Source: Promethearchaeota archaeon
Lineage (GTDB): Archaea > Asgardarchaeota > Lokiarchaeia > Sigyniarchaeales > SOKP01
Direction: 5' to 3'
DNA: 64,000 nt
NCBI GenBank assembly: GCA_016839555.1
Contig: JAEOUA010000012.1
Coordinates: forward strand, 1-64,000
Shown here: positions 28,869 to 38,374 of the stretch, piece by piece
Layout: every line of letters begins with the position of its first letter
Numbering within the stretch: position 1 is the first letter of the stretch
Program-made: the position numbers and the translations under genes
The notes under the pieces: model-generated
Told to the model about the DNA's origin: nothing
Databases searched by the model: none
Seen by the model: only the letters and a program-made list of their open reading frames with translations

Positions 28869-29882
28869 TTAAACATTATCTAAGGTAAAATACGTCTTTA
28901 TCATTTTTAAAGCTAATATTTCAAAGGAGTCATTTATATTTTCTCCCGTTTTGGCACTAGTTTCTATATATGAAATATTTAGATTATCTGCTAGTCGCTG
29001 GCCTTCTTCCATGTTAACTTCTCTTTGATCTTCCAAATCGATTTTATTTCCCACTAAGATTAATGAGATTTTAGAACAAACCTTTTTAATTTCCTCATAC
29101 CAATCCGTAATGTTATCATAAGTCTCTCGCCGCGTGACATCATAGACAAGAATCCCTACTTCTGCATTGGCTAAATAGGATTTTCTGACCCTTTTGAATT
29201 GTGTCTGACCCGCAAGATCCCATATAACAAATCTTACACTTGTTCCTAATCCTTCAAAATTACACTGTTTTTTCATAATTGAAACTCCAATTGTTCCCTT
29301 ATAATCTGATTGAAATGTATCTTCTACAAACCGGTGAACCATACTAGTTTTTCCCACAGCTCCATCGCCTCCCAAGATCAGTTTGAACGCATATTCATCG
29401 CCCTTGCTTTTGATTTTTTTCAATTTATTAATCTCTCGTACTATTTTGCTATCTTGTTTTTCTATAATGATTTTAGGAATTACAGGACTAACTGTTCTCC
29501 CGTCAAAAATACGAGCAATCTTTTCAGCAGTTAAATACGCTGTAGGGAGGATTGGATCAACCATAGAAAGCCCATCTAACACAGTAACAAATACAGCATG
29601 TTCTCCTGCTTCAGAAAAAATCAATCGATATTCATCGGTATCAAATGTTCCTGTTCCAAAAGATCCTGAACTAAATTCTTTAGTTATTCTTTCTAACACG
29701 GGTTCCACTAACGCACTTAGCCCACCAACTAAGTCCTCTTTTACTGTTTTATCTACTGAACTAGAGATCGCATCCATAATTAATCCTTCACGATCTGCTA
29801 TAATAGCAGCAATTAAATTATCTCCTAAAGCCTCTTTATACCACATAAGAAGAGCGTGTAATTTTTCTCTGTCAACAGTCAT
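28869..29882 (-). CDS. Roadblock/LC7 domain fused to Ras/Rab-like small GTPase
   Basis: A 337-residue fusion. Residues 1-120 form a roadblock/LC7-type domain (ALGDNLIAAIIADREGLIMDAI, then LVEPVLERIT, and HAVFVTVLDG), and residues ~160-332 form a complete G domain: P-loop GGDGAVGKTS, switch I GTIGV, WDLAGQTQF, NKID and ETSAKTG. Catalytic Gln is present in LAGQ. In eukaryotes roadblock proteins act as scaffolds or GAPs for GTPases (Rag, MglB for MglA), so the fusion could provide a built-in regulator. Such fusions are known in Asgard archaea. Confidence 0.92.
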   Translation of the reverse strand: MTVDREKLHALLMWYKEALGDNLIAAIIADREGLIMDAISSSVDKTVKEDLVGGLSALVEPVLERITKEFSSGSFGTGTFDTDEYRLIFSEAGEHAVFVTVLDGLSMVDPILPTAYLTAEKIARIFDGRTVSPVIPKIIIEKQDSKIVREINKLKKIKSKGDEYAFKLILGGDGAVGKTSMVHRFVEDTFQSDYKGTIGVSIMKKQCNFEGLGTSVRFVIWDLAGQTQFKRVRKSYLANAEVGILVYDVTRRETYDNITDWYEEIKKVCSKISLILVGNKIDLEDQREVNMEEGQRLADNLNISYIETSAKTGENINDSFEILALKMIKTYFTLDNV

Positions 29883-30222
29883 AGTTCTTCAAAAACTATT
29901 CTATGGTTAAAATTAATTCTTGCTAATAATACTTAATTATTATAAATGATTAATATGTTTCCTAAAAAATAAAAATATTTTTTAAAAAATTTTTTGCTAA
30001 CTATAATTACTCCCATAGTTGTATTTTACTTTTTATTTTAACAAAAGATTTGAAGAGAAAAACTGTAAACCTTTACCTTTTTATATTATTTTTAAAATAA
30101 TTGAAATCAATAAAATTTTCTATAAGAATATCCGATCTAAAAAAATTTTATAATTTAGGTATATTATTATGGTTATATTAGTAATCGAGGTCTTTTTATT
30201 AATAGTAGTAGGATTTTAAATT
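29883..30222. other. Intergenic region upstream of tRNA-Leu
   Basis: A 340-base A+T-rich gap between the divergent roadblock-GTPase and tRNA-Leu genes. It must hold both promoters. I see no other structure. Confidence 0.5.
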
Positions 30223-30336
30223 GCAGAGGTCGCCAAGCCTGGCCAACGGCGCTAGACATCTGCTATCTTTAGTAGGTGGAAGAGACCGAGGCTCTAGTCT
30301 CATAGGAGTACGAGGGTTCAAATCCCTCCCTCTGCA
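30223..30336 (+). tRNA. tRNA-Leu (probably GAG) with anticodon-loop intron
   Basis: A class II tRNA: acceptor GCAGAGG/CCTCTGC, A73 at 30336, D-arm starting GCC with GGC, anticodon stem CTAGA (30252-30256) with TCTAG (30293-30297), variable arm CTC/GAG and T-arm GAGGG TTCAAAT CCCTC. A73 and the long variable arm point to leucine. Thirty-six bases lie between the anticodon-stem halves, so about 29 must be intron (about 30257-30285). The simplest splice gives loop CCGAGGC, anticodon GAG. That would place C instead of U at position 33, so the exact splice point is uncertain. Confidence 0.8.
30257..30285 (+). other. tRNA-Leu intron (approximate limits)
   Basis: About 29 bases with an internal hairpin (CTGCTA with TAGTAG). 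AGA immediately precedes both possible junctions (30254-30256 and 30283-30285), so the splice position is ambiguous by a few bases. I could not fit a canonical bulge-helix-bulge. Confidence 0.5.
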
Positions 30337-30369
30337 TTCATTATATTCTCTCCAAAAAATAAGATTTTT

Positions 30370-33300
30370 TTAAAAGAAGTCAGATAATTTTTGCTGCTTT
30401 ATCCGAGGGTTATTAGTCAAACTCGCAACATATTCTTCAATTAATTCCATTCTCTGCGATATATATTTATCTAGCTTAAATTCTTTACACAATTTTAGTG
30501 CTTTTGGTATATACTTTTCAATTCCTCCACGATTTACGGTTAAGATAATATTTCCTCCACATTTAGGACAATCACCTCCATTTGAAATGGGGGGTCGTCG
30601 GTATTTTGCATTGCATTTTACACATCTAAATTCTTGTTGACAAAACTTCCTTAGATTTCCCAAAATATCTGGATTGAAATGAGTAGAGATTATTTTCTCC
30701 GCTACCATTTTTTCATCGACAGCATTAATAATTTTTGCTAAGTGCAATTGAGCTTCAATTTTATCATCCATTGATTCATGAGTTTTATATGCTGTTATTT
30801 TTGGACCTGCATTAATATCACTAGTAGGGATGTTATACCCAATATTCTCAAATTGGTCATTGGAACCAAGTCTGTGCTTCACTAATTTCATAAGAGGTTC
30901 AATTTCATTCGGGGATGCATAACGCTCGGTAGCTTCATAAAACTCTAAAGGATAAGAATATAAGGTGTCTAAATTGTGAGCTTCTGTATCTATCTCGTTA
31001 GGATCCAATAAAGTACTGATAACTAAGGTAGCATCCATTCTCCCTCCAATTTTATCTGGCAAGTAATGCCGAGAAAAGTTTAATAAGGGATCTAAAAGAA
31101 GCATTATTCCATCTTCATCTCCATCACAGTTCCTTCGCTTCGCTGCATGCCAATAAGGATGAGCGTAGATGGATCTTGCGGGAGAAAAGCCTATTATGCG
31201 ACCTACAATCCCTGCACTCGTATGAGGTGCGAGCCCCACCACTAGGTGGCCAATTAAATCTTCTTTTTCTTTAACATTATAAAATCTATCTAAATCATAA
31301 AACAATTCTAATTCATCATCAAGGAAATGTGATACCTTTACAAGGTATTCAGCACAATCCTCTGATAAGATAACATCTTGTACTTTTAGTTCAATGATCT
31401 GGTTTTCATTTGAAATAGGTTCTGAATTAATGTCTTTTTGATACCCTAAATTTTTTAATTTTTCAATGGAAATTCCTATTTCTTTAGTTTTAAAATGGGT
31501 TAGAGGGATATCAGTTGCATCATATCTTATTTCTGCAGTTTTATATACTAACACATCGTTTTTAGCTCTTAATATGCCTTTTTCAATTGGTTCAGCTACA
31601 CTAAACTTATTGCTAAGCCCAAAAATCCCTTTCATTTTTTTTGGAAGATAAATGTTCAAAGAATTTAAGATCTTTTTCACATATTTCTTAATATTAAATA
31701 ATGCTTCATTAGAATAATATAGTTGTTTTTGACATTGACTACATCGTTCAATATGAGTAGGATATACTTTATTACATGTTTTACATATTTTTAATAAATC
31801 AGTATGCTCTCTACATTTAGGACATTTATTAAAAATAGTAATAATTCCGCATTTTGGACAAATCCTTCTACAAATATCAATTTTTATTTTTCCTAATTTC
31901 ATAGCGTCTTCCACTAAACGAGTGTTTCCAACCTGTTTACTTAAGGGAAAAAGTGTATGCACGCCTTTCATACTCTTTCTTTGGGATTTTTCTGGACGTC
32001 CCATTCGAGATCCCATAAAATAAGGTGCTTTATTTTTTACCTTTATGGAAGATATTCTTTTAAAATAGGTATAAAAATTAATATCCTCTTCAAGTTTTAT
32101 AGCAGGCCCATTTTCTAAACTAAATAAATGAAAATAAATATAATTCATAGCTTTACTAAATAATATCTTTCCATCTTTGACTTTATGGATAATAAAGGCT
32201 TTTTCTAGAAGTTTTTTAATCTCTTTTGTTTTCTCTAAAATTATACTATTTTTTGATGGTTGATAACCTTTTAGAAAAGCCTCTCTGAGGGCTTCAATCT
32301 CATTTATTGATAAATTTCCCCAATAATCTGTATAAAATGGATGCAAAGGTATATCATATTCCTTTGAGAGTTTTATTGCTTCCATTGCTGTGGGGATTTC
32401 ATCAAAAGGATTTTTTACATAGATTTTATATTCTTTTGCTTTAATTCCCCCTTTTTCTAGTATTTTACTTAATTCTAATGCCCACCATTCTTCCACATAA
32501 CCGGAAGGGATTAATTTATGATTATTTTCAGAAAATTCACCGAATCCAAATAGAATGTCTCCGAGGAATAAAATTTTTTTTATTTTTGGGTATAAATTTT
32601 CAGCTTTTTTTTGATTAGTTATTTTCACAACATCTCCGTTATATAATTTAACGATAGGAGGTTCTATTGAAGTCACGGGACAAATACTAGTACTTTTTCC
32701 TGGTCTTTCTGTTCTTAATTGTGTACCTATTGCTATAAATTTGTCTAATAATACCATTGTTGCTGGATTGAGTCCTCCCGCTGCAAGACCGGTATTTCTT
32801 GACCTTCCATATCTTATCCTATGCCCTCCTTTTGTTGATGGGCTCCCAAAAACCGGTCTTCCTGCGATAATGTCTGCTATATATTTTGCATTTGGAGTTA
32901 TTATATTCGGATCTTCTGCTTTTATTTCTTCTTGTTTTGCTTTAAAATTTTCCTTATTTGCAATTTTCTTTAAGTCTGATAACCAGTCCCAGCCTTCTAA
33001 GTTCATGTTCTTAGCGATTTTGAGTAGTTTTGGGGCTTTTAACAATATTCCATCATTTAGCACCAGACAAGCGCCCCCTCGTATATTATTTGTTTTAACT
33101 CTAGGTAAATCTCTAAAGGCAGAAACTTCTTCATCTTCAGTTGAATCTCCATTAATTTCAACTGGTAAATTTCTTACGGCAAATCTTATTTCATCATTGG
33201 ATGAGGGATATTGGAGGTGTATTTTTCTATCATACAATTTTATTTCTTCTACATATCTCCCAATTTCTCCTTCTGAAGCGCTATATTTTGGAATCTCGGA

Positions 33301-33804
33301 TCTTCTTCTGACAAAATCAGCGATGAGTACACATAATCCTGCTGTAGTCCCTCCTGCTGCTCGAATTGGTCCAGCAAAATAAAGAGATAAGTATTTATTT
33401 CCTTGCTTATCAGTTCTAATTTTAATCTTAGAGATACCTTCTAAAGGAGCGCTTACAACCCCCATTGTTTTTATTGCAAGCCCCACTCGAATAGCTCTCT
33501 CAACTCTTGCTTCTAATTTATTAATATTTCCAATTTTTTTATCTAAAATTTGAGACACCACTTCAAATACAATCTGATCCTCTGAATATCCCTCTTCTTT
33601 TAATTTTCTAATTAGTTTTGCGACACCTTTAGGCCCAACTAATTTTTCTACTCTTCCAGCTAAATCTTTTGCTTGAGGACATTCCACAAAAAGTTCTGGA
33701 TCTTTCCCTTTTTGACGTGCTCTTTCCGCAATATCATAACATTTATTCACACTCCTTTGAATTAAATCTATATATTGTTTTAAGTCCTCGCTCATTTCTA
33801 CCAT
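30370..33804 (-). CDS. polC: DNA polymerase II (PolD) large subunit DP2
   Basis: A 1144-residue catalytic subunit of the archaeal replicative polymerase D. The active-site motif RNCDGDEDG is present in full, with the preceding HPYWHAAKRR. Zinc sites: CPKCGIITIFNKCPKC and CKTCNKVYP...CSQCQ in the middle, and CVKCNAKYR...CPKCGG near the C-terminus. No intein is present. The last eight residues QQKLSDFF are a PIP box for binding PCNA. It is divergent from the small-subunit gene across a 246-base shared promoter region. Confidence 0.97.
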   Translation of the reverse strand: MVEMSEDLKQYIDLIQRSVNKCYDIAERARQKGKDPELFVECPQAKDLAGRVEKLVGPKGVAKLIRKLKEEGYSEDQIVFEVVSQILDKKIGNINKLEARVERAIRVGLAIKTMGVVSAPLEGISKIKIRTDKQGNKYLSLYFAGPIRAAGGTTAGLCVLIADFVRRRSEIPKYSASEGEIGRYVEEIKLYDRKIHLQYPSSNDEIRFAVRNLPVEINGDSTEDEEVSAFRDLPRVKTNNIRGGACLVLNDGILLKAPKLLKIAKNMNLEGWDWLSDLKKIANKENFKAKQEEIKAEDPNIITPNAKYIADIIAGRPVFGSPSTKGGHRIRYGRSRNTGLAAGGLNPATMVLLDKFIAIGTQLRTERPGKSTSICPVTSIEPPIVKLYNGDVVKITNQKKAENLYPKIKKILFLGDILFGFGEFSENNHKLIPSGYVEEWWALELSKILEKGGIKAKEYKIYVKNPFDEIPTAMEAIKLSKEYDIPLHPFYTDYWGNLSINEIEALREAFLKGYQPSKNSIILEKTKEIKKLLEKAFIIHKVKDGKILFSKAMNYIYFHLFSLENGPAIKLEEDINFYTYFKRISSIKVKNKAPYFMGSRMGRPEKSQRKSMKGVHTLFPLSKQVGNTRLVEDAMKLGKIKIDICRRICPKCGIITIFNKCPKCREHTDLLKICKTCNKVYPTHIERCSQCQKQLYYSNEALFNIKKYVKKILNSLNIYLPKKMKGIFGLSNKFSVAEPIEKGILRAKNDVLVYKTAEIRYDATDIPLTHFKTKEIGISIEKLKNLGYQKDINSEPISNENQIIELKVQDVILSEDCAEYLVKVSHFLDDELELFYDLDRFYNVKEKEDLIGHLVVGLAPHTSAGIVGRIIGFSPARSIYAHPYWHAAKRRNCDGDEDGIMLLLDPLLNFSRHYLPDKIGGRMDATLVISTLLDPNEIDTEAHNLDTLYSYPLEFYEATERYASPNEIEPLMKLVKHRLGSNDQFENIGYNIPTSDINAGPKITAYKTHESMDDKIEAQLHLAKIINAVDEKMVAEKIISTHFNPDILGNLRKFCQQEFRCVKCNAKYRRPPISNGGDCPKCGGNIILTVNRGGIEKYIPKALKLCKEFKLDKYISQRMELIEEYVASLTNNPRIKQQKLSDFF

Positions 33805-34050
33805 GATCCGAACCTTCTTTTATTTTTTTAAGCTATTCACTTTTGAATATATACTTTATTTTATTTTACTCCAAATTAAATTCATTATTAATACATTATT
33901 TCTGAATTAATAAGTTTAGAGACTGTTAAGTTATTAATTTATTAAATATATAGCCTCTCTGGATTTTAAAAAAGATATTGTTTGTTTAATAATAAAGAAT
34001 AAAATTATAATTCAACAATAATAAATTATATCTCTTATGGAGGAATAGCT

Positions 34051-35904
34051 TTGAAGCAGGAAACCTTAGATAAAAAGAAATCATTATTAAAGAAATTAAT
34101 TGATACTAATATCAATATTTCTCCCTCAGCTTTACAATTTCTTATGAATATTGAACATCCGTTAGAAAAATTAGAATTTATTATAAAAGAAACTAGTTTT
34201 ATTCCATCTTTTAAGAGTAATTTAACGTTTGAAACTCTCAAATCCATTTCTAATAAAGAAATTCAAAATGCACTAAAAAGAATGGATATAGGTAAATTTG
34301 TGAAGGATAAGGTACAAGACTTAAAAAAAGAAAAATCCCTCCCTAAAGCAGAATCAATGGATCAAAAAAAGGAATATTCCCAAAATTCAATTCTCCAGAA
34401 AGAACAAAATAATTATTCAATTACTACTCAAAAAAGGCAGACAAAAAAGTTAAATTTAATAAATTCTATTTCAGAAAAAGTCGATAAGGAAATTAATGCG
34501 ACAATGATATCTGATAATAATTTAAAATTATCCTATATCTCTGAAAAAAAACTTCAAGAAAGGGAGATCATTACAGAAAAAATTAAAAAAATGAGTTCTC
34601 CCCTTTCTTCATTCAAATTTAAACCTACTGCAAAAGAATATGATTCTAATTATAAAATAAAAATGGATCCAACAGGAAAATTATTTACTTCTGGAGAATA
34701 TGAGGATTTCTACAATTTAACTCTTGATAAATTTAAAAGATTAAAAAATTTAATGTGTAAAAGACCAGAGACTCATTCCTCTACGAATATAAGCAATATC
34801 CAGAAATTTTCTAACAAAAGTGAAGTATCTACGATTGGACTAGTTAAAAATATTAGAAAAACTAAAAATGACCATTATTTTTTTGAATTGGAAGATCTAA
34901 CAGGAACAATCAATGTATTAGTTAGAAATGACTCTGAAAACCGAGATTTAATCCGAATAATTGAAAAAACAATAAATGATCAAATGCTATTTGTAAAAGG
35001 CAACTATAGTGCTAATAATAGTGAAAGAGATGGTATTATTTTTGCAGATAATGTTTCAAAAATCGATATTCCCATAGAATTTAAGCCAAATACTTCACAT
35101 GAGCCATTATCAGTAGCATTAATTTCCGATTTTCATATAGGAAGCCGAGAATTTGAAGAAGCCCTCTGGAATAATTTTGCAAAATTTCTTAAAGGAAAAA
35201 TGGGAAATAAGAGCCAAAGACTTTTGGCTGGAAGAATTAAATATATTATAATAAATGGAGATTTAATAGATGGCATTGGAGTGTATCCAAATCAAAAGGA
35301 TGATCTTATCATCCCTGATATTTATGATCAATTTAAAAAAGCAGCCCAATTAATTTCTGAAATTCCAGATTATATTAAAGTATTTTATAGCTCAGGAAAT
35401 CATGAACCAGTGAGAAATGCAATCCCTCGTCCTGCAGTTCCAAAAAAATACTGCACCGAATTAATAGATCTTGGAATAGAGAATTTAGGAAATCCATGCA
35501 TGATACAGATACATAATGTAAATTCATTAGTATTTCATGGAGATAGTCTTCTAGATTTAAATCATTCTATTCCCGGCTTAACTAATGAGAAACCTGCAGA
35601 AACTATGAAAGAATTATTAATTTGCAGACATCTTGCTCCTTCTTTTGGAAATAAAACTCAAATTGCTCCCTCAGAAAAAGATTGGTTAGTGATTGATGAA
35701 GTTCCCCAAATTTTTCATACGGGACACCTTCATATTAATGATTATGGTGTATATCGAGGTGTAAGATTAATTAATTCGGGATGTTTACAGTCTCAAACAG
35801 ATTTTATGAAGAGCTTCGGAATAAAACCAACCCCTGGAGAAATACCTATAATACAATTGGATACTCTAGAGAATTTTCAATTAAATTTAAGAAATTATGA
35901 TTAA
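34051..35904 (+). CDS. polB: DNA polymerase II (PolD) small subunit DP1, 3'-5' exonuclease
   Basis: A 617-residue proofreading subunit. The N-terminal ~230 residues are charged and low in complexity. An OB fold follows (EVSTIGLVKNIRKT...YFFELEDLTGTINVLV), then a calcineurin-like phosphoesterase with every metal motif intact: SDFHIGS, NGDLIDG, SSGNHEP, FHGDS and TGHLH, so exonuclease activity is expected. The start is TTG preceded by GGAGGAA at 8-base spacing. Downstream on the same strand, 43 bases away, lies the DUF2240-like gene. Confidence 0.96.
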   Translation: MKQETLDKKKSLLKKLIDTNINISPSALQFLMNIEHPLEKLEFIIKETSFIPSFKSNLTFETLKSISNKEIQNALKRMDIGKFVKDKVQDLKKEKSLPKAESMDQKKEYSQNSILQKEQNNYSITTQKRQTKKLNLINSISEKVDKEINATMISDNNLKLSYISEKKLQEREIITEKIKKMSSPLSSFKFKPTAKEYDSNYKIKMDPTGKLFTSGEYEDFYNLTLDKFKRLKNLMCKRPETHSSTNISNIQKFSNKSEVSTIGLVKNIRKTKNDHYFFELEDLTGTINVLVRNDSENRDLIRIIEKTINDQMLFVKGNYSANNSERDGIIFADNVSKIDIPIEFKPNTSHEPLSVALISDFHIGSREFEEALWNNFAKFLKGKMGNKSQRLLAGRIKYIIINGDLIDGIGVYPNQKDDLIIPDIYDQFKKAAQLISEIPDYIKVFYSSGNHEPVRNAIPRPAVPKKYCTELIDLGIENLGNPCMIQIHNVNSLVFHGDSLLDLNHSIPGLTNEKPAETMKELLICRHLAPSFGNKTQIAPSEKDWLVIDEVPQIFHTGHLHINDYGVYRGVRLINSGCLQSQTDFMKSFGIKPTPGEIPIIQLDTLENFQLNLRNYD

Positions 35905-35947
35905 TTATATAGTGTAAATAATAAGAATTAGCATTTTTTAAATTCTA

Positions 35948-36631
35948 ATGAACCTAAAAATACCAAAGAAAGACCCCTCAGAGCTAATGCTCTATCTTTG
36001 GAAAATTATTGATTTACCTAAAATTTCGGAGAAAGATTTATTATACTTGATTTCTTTTGAATTTTTTTTAGTATCTCCAGAACAAGGGCTCAAATTAATT
36101 CAAAATAGCCTTAAAAATAATATCTTAATAAAAAATTCAGACAATACCATTTCCCTAAATAAAGACCTTCAACACAAATTATCAAACTGGCAAAAAAAAA
36201 GAAAAAATAAAATTATTGAAAATGAAAAAATAAATGCTGAAAGAGAAGCTACTTTAAGGCAATTTAAAAAAGAATCAAAATCAGATTTTAATGTGATTTT
36301 AAAGGCTTTTTTAGATAAAGGCACTATCAATAGAGCAGTATCTGTTTCAGAAGATGCGTTTCATATCCAAACTGTAGATATTGATAAAGGAATAATAAAA
36401 GCAAAAGTTGCTGGTTCTAAAAAAGAATCTTATATTATACAAATTGATATGAATAACAAAACTCTTAAGCATGATTGTCATGATTTTGTGAATCGAAGGT
36501 CAAAAAATAAGAAATTTTGTAAGCACTTGACCAGGTTTTTTCTAATCTTAAAGGATAAAAATGAAGCTCTAGCAATTAAAATATTAAATACCATCGCAGG
36601 CTCTATTCCAGATTGGGACTTTACAGAATAA
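35948..36631 (+). CDS. DUF2240-like protein with SWIM-like cysteine-histidine motif
   Basis: A 227-residue protein. The N-terminal part (SEKDLLYLISFEFFLVSPEQGLKLI) resembles archaeal DUF2240 proteins. The C-terminal part has a CxH...CxH-type zinc motif (KHDCHDFVNRRSKNKKFCKHL) typical of SWIM domains, which bind DNA or proteins. It follows the PolD small-subunit gene closely, and DUF2240 genes are often near replication or repair genes in archaea, so a DNA-related role is inferred. Confidence 0.7.
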   Translation: MNLKIPKKDPSELMLYLWKIIDLPKISEKDLLYLISFEFFLVSPEQGLKLIQNSLKNNILIKNSDNTISLNKDLQHKLSNWQKKRKNKIIENEKINAEREATLRQFKKESKSDFNVILKAFLDKGTINRAVSVSEDAFHIQTVDIDKGIIKAKVAGSKKESYIIQIDMNNKTLKHDCHDFVNRRSKNKKFCKHLTRFFLILKDKNEALAIKILNTIAGSIPDWDFTE

Positions 36632-36741
36632 AATAATAGGATTATTCTTTAAATAATTTGGCTTTTTTAAATAATTCTTTTTTAAAAATAAGTTATTAAT
36701 TATAAAGAAAAATAAAAAAAGATATGTGGTAAAAAAATTCT

Positions 36742-38052
36742 TTATCCTAATCGTCTAAATGTGCTATCACTTATTCTAACTTTATTTTTTTGTATTAAAA
36801 TGGGCTTATAGTTCAATAAATCTTTTATTTTATTAACTTCCATAAAAATAGTTTCTAAAAGCTTCTTATCAATATTTAATTTAATAACCTTAGTCCTTCC
36901 ATAATATCCCAATGATTTTTTCTCAGCAGTGATTATCTCAGCGGAGTGAAGTTCATTAATATAATCACTAATTCTTCTTCGAGTTAATGTGCTTACGCCT
37001 GGAATAAGATTTGCAAGTTCTTTATGTACTTCATAAATGTCTCCTGAAACAATGATTCTTTCTTTCGGAAATTTTGAAATTAAATAAATTGAGGTTAATA
37101 CTAATTGAGCTTGTAAAGGCATTCCTTTAATATAATCAATTATATGGTCTCTTTCTAATTCTTCTTGCGCCTTTCTAACATGCTCATTTGAAACATATTT
37201 ATTATGAGATCTTTCAGCTATTTCTCCTGCTTTTCGAAGTAATTGAAGAGCCTTTCTCGCATCCCCATGTTCTTCTGCAGCTAAAGCCGCACATAATCGA
37301 ATTACTCCCTCATTTATTACTCCTTCTTGAAATGCAATTTTTGCACGGCTTTCCAATATATCACCAAGCTCTTTTGCATTATATCCCGAAAATGTGATAT
37401 GTTCATTTCCCAAACTTGAAACGACCCTTGGATCTAAATTCTCTTTGAATTTCAGCTTATTCGAAATTCCAATTAAACAGGTTCTGCAATTATCCAAATT
37501 TTCATTTAATCTAGTTAAATCATAGAGAATTTCATTTCCTTGCTTAGTATCCGTAATCAAATCAATTTCATCTAACACTAAGAAACAAAGAGAATTCTTT
37601 ATTTTATAATCCAATAATCCCAAAAGCTTCTTGAAGATTACATCTTTCGGAAGGCCTGTAGGAGGAATCTGTTCACTTCCCACAATAGTGTTATATATAT
37701 GAGCAAGAATTCGATACGGAGTTGAAACAATACTACAATTGATATAAATCCACCATGGTTTAATTTTTTCGGAATATTGCGCTAATTTCTCACTCACAAA
37801 CCTTACAGTAGCTGTCTTACCCGTCCCTGTCTTTCCATAAATTAAAAAATGGGAAGGCACATCTCCTCTTAATGCACATGCAGTCCTGCTCGCTATCTGC
37901 TCAATCTCCTTATCTCTATGGGGCAATTCATGGGGAACAAAGGAGGGTTCTAAAGCCTCACGCTTTTTAAAAAGTTGTGGCCCATTAAGATATTTTTTAT
38001 AAAAATCGTCTATATTAAAGCTCTCATAATTATCATCCTTATTTGTCAACAA
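36742..38052 (-). CDS. cdc6: Orc1/Cdc6 replication initiator
   Basis: A 436-residue AAA+ origin-binding protein. Walker A GKTGTGKTATVRF is at about residue 72-84, Walker B LVLDEIDLI, sensor 1 LIGISNKL, the DPRVVSSLG segment and a C-terminal winged helix (LTRRRISDYINELHSAEIITAEK) that reads origin recognition boxes. The start is TTG with GGTG upstream. It is adjacent to an intergenic region with two inverted ORB-like sequences and near both PolD subunit genes. Confidence 0.96.
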   Translation of the reverse strand: MLTNKDDNYESFNIDDFYKKYLNGPQLFKKREALEPSFVPHELPHRDKEIEQIASRTACALRGDVPSHFLIYGKTGTGKTATVRFVSEKLAQYSEKIKPWWIYINCSIVSTPYRILAHIYNTIVGSEQIPPTGLPKDVIFKKLLGLLDYKIKNSLCFLVLDEIDLITDTKQGNEILYDLTRLNENLDNCRTCLIGISNKLKFKENLDPRVVSSLGNEHITFSGYNAKELGDILESRAKIAFQEGVINEGVIRLCAALAAEEHGDARKALQLLRKAGEIAERSHNKYVSNEHVRKAQEELERDHIIDYIKGMPLQAQLVLTSIYLISKFPKERIIVSGDIYEVHKELANLIPGVSTLTRRRISDYINELHSAEIITAEKKSLGYYGRTKVIKLNIDKKLLETIFMEVNKIKDLLNYKPILIQKNKVRISDSTFRRLG

Positions 38053-38374
38053 TTCATAACACCATTTTCATTTTTTTCTGCAATGGAAATATTATCACTC
38101 GGTCTCCTTTCCACTCCATGAACAAAAGTAGATTTTTGTTATATTTAAAGTTACTTATTAATGCCCTACTCATTAAAAAAATGTTAAGGTTTTAATAATT
38201 GAAATTAAAAAATCAACCTTTTCAGCAATTAATAATATTTATGTCGCTCTATTAAAAAATAATTGTTTGTACATTATTTAATATAATATTAATAATTTTA
38301 TCTGATAGAAAAAAAGAGAATTATATTGTGGGTATTCAGTTTAAATTTAGTGAAATTTACTGAAAAATCAAGAA
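38053..38374. other. Candidate replication origin region with ORB-like motifs
   Basis: This 322-base A+T-rich gap lies directly upstream of cdc6. It has CAATGGAAAT at 38081-38090 (plus strand) and GGAGTGGAAAGG on the minus strand (38117-38106). Both resemble the AGTGGAAAC core of archaeal origin recognition boxes and they face each other, 15 bases apart, as in known archaeal origins. Downstream is an A+T tract (38160-38300) that could unwind. The call is tentative: only partial matches, and no G-rich extension is seen. Confidence 0.4.

Noticed and set aside
30223..30336. tRNA-Leu read as tRNA-Ser or as Leu(TAG)
   Set aside because: A73 is against serine, and placing TAG in the loop needs two separate introns and a U37; the GAG reading is simpler.
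32741..33382. 213-codon ORF opposite the DP2 gene
   Set aside because: It is antisense to conserved DP2 sequence; its length follows from the codon bias of the real gene.
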